Below, piece by piece: positions 60,591 to 64,000 of a DNA stretch of 64,000 nt. The stretch is from NCBI RefSeq assembly GCF_001411555.2, contig NC_049901.1, forward strand, positions 28,515,555-28,579,554, given 5' to 3'. Below the pieces are notes generated by a model. It made no database searches. It was not told the origin of the DNA and saw only the letters and a list, made by a program, of their open reading frames with translations. The translations under genes and the position numbers were made by a program. The stretch comes from Juglans regia (lineage: Eukaryota > Streptophyta > Magnoliopsida > Fagales > Juglandaceae). Within the stretch, counting starts at the first letter, position 1, and the number at the start of each line of letters is the position of its first letter.

Positions 60591-60853
60591 CTTTGAGCCG
60601 TTTCAAGAATGCATTCAACATCTCTAGCCCCTGCCCTAGGAGGGCACCCCAACATCTTGAGGTCGTTACCATGATTGTTTGTCTTTAACCCGTGGGATAT
60701 CACTCCAAATTTAGACACTTTGGAGTAGACTGGGAAGTTCCACTGGAATAATCCCTCATTCTAGCTTTGGGGTCATGAGTTTTCATAAATGTTTTCATGC
60801 ATCCATTTTTATTTGAAAGATAATGAATCCAGATTTACTCAGTTTCAACAATT
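60591..60853 (+). repeat. Fragment related to the family E LTR
   Basis: The block with AGTTCCACTGGAATAAT, CATTCTAGCTTTGGGGTCATGA matches 38785-38830 in the solo LTR (GAGTTCCACTAGGATAAT and so on) in the same direction. Confidence 0.55.
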
Positions 60854-61240
60854 AGGTTGCGTTTGGATGTTGAGTTGAGTTGAAATAAGTTGAGTTCTTT
60901 ATGAATAGTAGTGATTTGAGATGGTAGAGTGAGTTTTGTGGGGCCCACATAAGATGAATTTAAATGTGTTTGGATGTTAAGATGAGTTTAGATGTACTTA
61001 TGAAAAATTAAAAAAAGTTGTTGGTCCCGCGTGTAAAGAGGTCTTCAGTTGAAAAAAGTTGTGGGTCTCACATATAAAAAGGTCTTCAGCTGAAAGAGGT
61101 TGTGAGTCTCATGTGTAAAAAGGTCTTGAATTGAGTGATGTTTAGTGATTTGAGAGTTTTGTGTTTGGATGTTGGGCTAGGCTTAAATTTGAACTCAAAC
61201 TAAGATGAGTTCAGTTGCTTTCATATTCCAAACGTTGCCT
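60854..61240. mobile_element. MITE-like element with AGGTTGCGTTTGGA ends
   Basis: A 387-bp element with inverted ends AGGTTGCGTTTGGA and TCCAAACGTTGCCT (twelve of fourteen match). Its interior repeats a GGTCTTCAG(C/T)TGAAA...GTTGTGGGTC unit three times. Target duplication unclear (ATT against AAT). Confidence 0.65.
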
Positions 61241-61377
61241 AATGAATGGTCATTCATAGACTATCAAGGAGGGGAGTTCGGAGGTAACTTATCATCTGTC
61301 TCTTTGATATAGACTCACCTCGGCATTCGTGATTTAAAGAAGGAAAAGAGCTATGTAAAATTGCTCAGAAGTTACTA

Positions 61378-61733
61378 GACTTGTTTGGGGCCTAAAATGA
61401 GACAAAATTCTCATTTGATTTGATTTCATCTCATCTTATCTTCTTCCCAAGCATAATTCAAATACAAAATTTTTAAACTAATCATTATAACTTTTCAAAT
61501 GAATCATTACAGTTTTTTCAAACTTTCAAATAAAAAATAAAAGCAATTCCAACTTTTTCAAATCCCTAAACAAAAATAATATTATAAAACTATATTCTTA
61601 CAATATTTTAAATTTATAATATTTTTTATTCAACTTTTTCTCTCTATTTTTTCAAAATTTAAAAAATATTCAAATCAAATTATCTCACTACTATTCACAA
61701 AATTTTCATTTCATTTCACTCCCCAAACCAGTC
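61378..61733. mobile_element. MITE-like element with GACTTGTTTGGGG ends
   Basis: A 356-bp AT-rich element. Ends GACTTGTTTGGGG and CCCCAAACCAGTC are inverted repeats with one mismatch. CTCATTTGATTTGATTTCATC inside resembles the Tourist-like family. No exact target duplication seen. Confidence 0.6.
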
Positions 61734-61813
61734 TTCAAGAACTAAGTGAGGTCTATCTATCTATAACAAGGATCTGAACAATAATTCTATCATTTTTTAC
61801 TCTTAAAAAAGGC

Positions 61814-62147
61814 TCCTCTAATTATCTTCATCAAATTTTTATGAAAATAAAGTTTTACAAACAAATCACATAAAAGTTTTCTTTTCGGGCAAATTTTGCA
61901 TAATAAATTCTACTTAGCAGTCCTATCTCATACAACTGTTTTTATTTTTTATTTATCTTTTTTTTAATAAATATATAATCTCCTCTAATTATCTTCATCA
62001 AATTTTTATGAAAATAAAGTTTTACAAACAAATCACATAAAAGTTTTATTTTCGGGCAAATTTTGCATAATAAATTCTACTCAGCAGTTTTATATCATAC
62101 AACTGTTTTTATTTTTTATTTATCTTTTTTTTTAATAAATATATAAT
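61814..62147. repeat. Two tandem 167-bp units upstream of the PPR gene
   Basis: Units 61814-61980 and 61981-62147 both run from TCCTCTAATTATCTTC to TAATAAATATATAAT and differ at only a few positions. The second ends about 205 bp before the PPR start codon. Confidence 0.92.
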
Positions 62148-62352
62148 ATAAGACTGTTGAATAGAACAGTTCTTTTAAATAAACTCAAACATGCAAATAA
62201 TGCTCTCAAATCCTTTCTCAACGAGAAAACAAATTTCTCATCAATCCCAACATGTCATATCTCATCCCACCCCTGCCTCTCTCTTTTGACTATGCATTCC
62301 CCGTAGGAGTAGATAAGAGAAACGGAGCGACAGAAAACAGGAACCACACGGA

Positions 62353-63963
62353 ATGGTACCATGTTGTTGCTCCCTCACTCCATCGTCAGCCTCCATATCC
62401 AAATTCATCTCGGACCAACCTTACCTCACCATGCTTGACAAACATTGCACCACCATGAGAGACCTTCGAAAGATTCATGCCAGCCTAATCAAAACTGGCC
62501 TCTCAAATGACACCATCGCCGCTAGCCGCATCTTGACCTTCTGTGCCTCACCCGCCGGCGACATGAACTACGCATACTTGGTCTTCACTCATATCCAAAA
62601 TCCCAACATTTTTATATGGAATACCATCATTAGAGGGTTCTCTCAAAGCTCAACTCCACAAAAAGCACTCTTTCTTTTCATTGAAATGCTAATGTCTTCA
62701 CCTGTTGAACCTCAAAGGTTGACCTATCCCTCTCTTTTCAAAGCTTACACTCAACTTGGACTAGCCCATGAGGGAGCTCAGCTCCATGGGAGGATTATAA
62801 AATTGGGTCTTGAGAATGATCCATTTATACGAAACTCCATCTTACATATGTACTCGAACGGCGGGTTTCTTAGCGAGGCACGTCGACTGTTTGACGAAGA
62901 TATTGAGTCCGATGTTGTTGCATGGAATTCCATGATTATTGGTCTTGCTAAATGCGGAGAAATTCACGAGTCCAGGAGGTTATTTGATAAAATACCATCC
63001 AGAAATACGGTTTCGTGGAACACCATGATTAGTGGTTGTGTTAGGAATGGGATGTTTATGGAGGCATTGGAGCTTTTTTCCAAAATGCAGGAGGAGAATA
63101 TTGAGCCAAGCGAGTTTACAATGGTGAGCTTGTTAAATGCCTGTGCTCGTTTAGGAGCACTTAAGCAAGGGGAGTGGGTTCATGATTATATTATGAAGAA
63201 CAATTTTGAGTTGAATATCATTGTTATTACGGCAATAATTGACATGTATTGCAAGTGTGGAAGCATTGAAAAGGCTCTTCAAACTTTTGTGGCCACCCCA
63301 AAGAGAGGATTGTCATGTTGGAACTCAATGATCTTTGGCCTAGCCATGAATGGTTGTGAAGAAGAAGCAATTCATTTATTCTCTAAGCTTCAGTCTAAGA
63401 ATTTGAAACCAGATTATGTTACTTTTCTCGGAGTTCTCACAGCTTGTAATCACTCGGGCATGGTGGATAAAGCGAGTTATTATTTCTCGTTAATGACAAA
63501 TACATACAAGATCAAGCCATCAACAAAGCACTATAATTGCATGGTTGATGTATTATGCAGAGCTGGACTCATTGAAGAGGCAGAAGAGCTAATAAGAAGT
63601 ATGCCAGTAAACCCAGATGCCATTATTTGGGGGTCTTTGCTCTCAGCTTGTAGGAATTCTGGAAACATTGAGATGGCCAAGCGGGCAGCAAAGCATGTGA
63701 TTGAGTTGGATCCAAATGATAGCTGTGGTCATTTGCTAATGTCTAATGTTTATGCTGCCTCCAGTCATTTTGAGGAAGCAATGGAGGAAAGGCTTTCCAT
63801 GAAGGAGAAGCACATTGAGAAAGAACCAGGATGTAGTTTGATTGAAGTCGATGGAGAAGTTCATGAGTTTGTCTCTGGTGGCAGGCTGCATAACAGAGCG
63901 CCTGAGATATACTCATTGTTAAATGAACTGAGACTGGCATTGCAAGGGATGGAAAAGGTCTGA
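62353..63963 (+). CDS. PLS/E-class pentatricopeptide repeat protein, At2g42920-like
   Basis: An intronless 536-residue PPR protein; such proteins bind organellar RNA and act in editing, splicing or stability. The N-terminal 20-30 residues are Ser-rich with few acids, fitting an organellar transit peptide. PLS-type repeats follow from about residue 30 (MRDLRKIHASLIKTGL) through FIWNTIIRGF, VVAWNSMIIGLAKCG, VSWNTMISGCVRNG, LLNACARLGALKQGEWVH and CWNSMIFGLAMNG to about 430. The C-terminus has an E-type region (IWGSLLSACRNSGNIEMAKR, EKEPGCSLIEVDGEVHEFVS) and no DYW domain. From memory it closely resembles Arabidopsis At2g42920 along its length, with the C-terminus shorter by about 20 residues. 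The ATG at 62353 is the first in this frame; no earlier in-frame start fits. The 167-bp duplication lies in its promoter side. Confidence 0.93.
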   Translation: MVPCCCSLTPSSASISKFISDQPYLTMLDKHCTTMRDLRKIHASLIKTGLSNDTIAASRILTFCASPAGDMNYAYLVFTHIQNPNIFIWNTIIRGFSQSSTPQKALFLFIEMLMSSPVEPQRLTYPSLFKAYTQLGLAHEGAQLHGRIIKLGLENDPFIRNSILHMYSNGGFLSEARRLFDEDIESDVVAWNSMIIGLAKCGEIHESRRLFDKIPSRNTVSWNTMISGCVRNGMFMEALELFSKMQEENIEPSEFTMVSLLNACARLGALKQGEWVHDYIMKNNFELNIIVITAIIDMYCKCGSIEKALQTFVATPKRGLSCWNSMIFGLAMNGCEEEAIHLFSKLQSKNLKPDYVTFLGVLTACNHSGMVDKASYYFSLMTNTYKIKPSTKHYNCMVDVLCRAGLIEEAEELIRSMPVNPDAIIWGSLLSACRNSGNIEMAKRAAKHVIELDPNDSCGHLLMSNVYAASSHFEEAMEERLSMKEKHIEKEPGCSLIEVDGEVHEFVSGGRLHNRAPEIYSLLNELRLALQGMEKV

Positions 63964-64000
63964 TATGAGGCATGTCCATACAAGATTATTGACGAACTTA

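Overview
The window is plant nuclear DNA from a eudicot. The sequence is AT-rich, the genes are spliced, and nested retrotransposons and DNA transposons dominate. A repeated Tourist-like MITE with GTTTGGAT/CTCATCTCA termini, together with the long LTR families, reminds me of woody Fagales genomes (walnut, hickory, oak relatives). That placement is an impression from memory, not a search result.

Only two host genes look intact. One (8044-10125, minus) is a three-exon gene for a secreted X8/CBM43 callose-binding-type protein; I assembled it here from a signal-peptide exon, a main exon and a tiny terminal exon that supplies the sixth cysteine. The other (62353-63963, plus) is a PLS/E-class pentatricopeptide repeat protein that looks orthologous to Arabidopsis At2g42920.

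Layout: 1-3164 is the 3' part of a Ty3/gypsy element that keeps only its protease and sits inside the integrase of a degenerate chromovirus (3165-6402). A solo LTR (4792-6215) is inserted into that chromovirus's 3' LTR. Then come a short duplicated coding-like module, the X8 gene, and a complete but dead LINE (11110-16890) with a clear 10-bp target duplication. 17000-25700 holds MITEs, a 5'-truncated LINE and a large LTR-like element (20947-23779) with five 62-bp tandem units. 25736-60840 is a nest of two opposed long-LTR Ty3/gypsy families: 'C', minus orientation, LTR about 4.3 kb, and 'D', plus orientation, with a recognisable primer binding site and Gag remnant. Into this nest a CACTA (En/Spm) transposon has inserted, from 32015 to about 49.9 kb. 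The CACTA carries TNP2 and Transposase_24 pseudogenes, a reverse-strand 'putative plant transposon protein' pseudogene and many ACGTTCGAAC subterminal motifs. It was itself hit by a LINE with a 5' inversion (35105-37584) and by a 3.5-kb solo LTR (37805-41296). 58-62.3 kb holds an LTR/PBS/Gag remnant, three MITE-like elements and a 167-bp tandem duplication next to the PPR gene.

Most mobile genes are pseudogenes, so their products do not act together now. The reading of interest is historical: a layered insertion order that target duplications, LTR ends, primer binding sites and split repeats allow to be partly reconstructed. I found no operon, CRISPR, phage or bacterial-type system, and no tRNA or rRNA gene.
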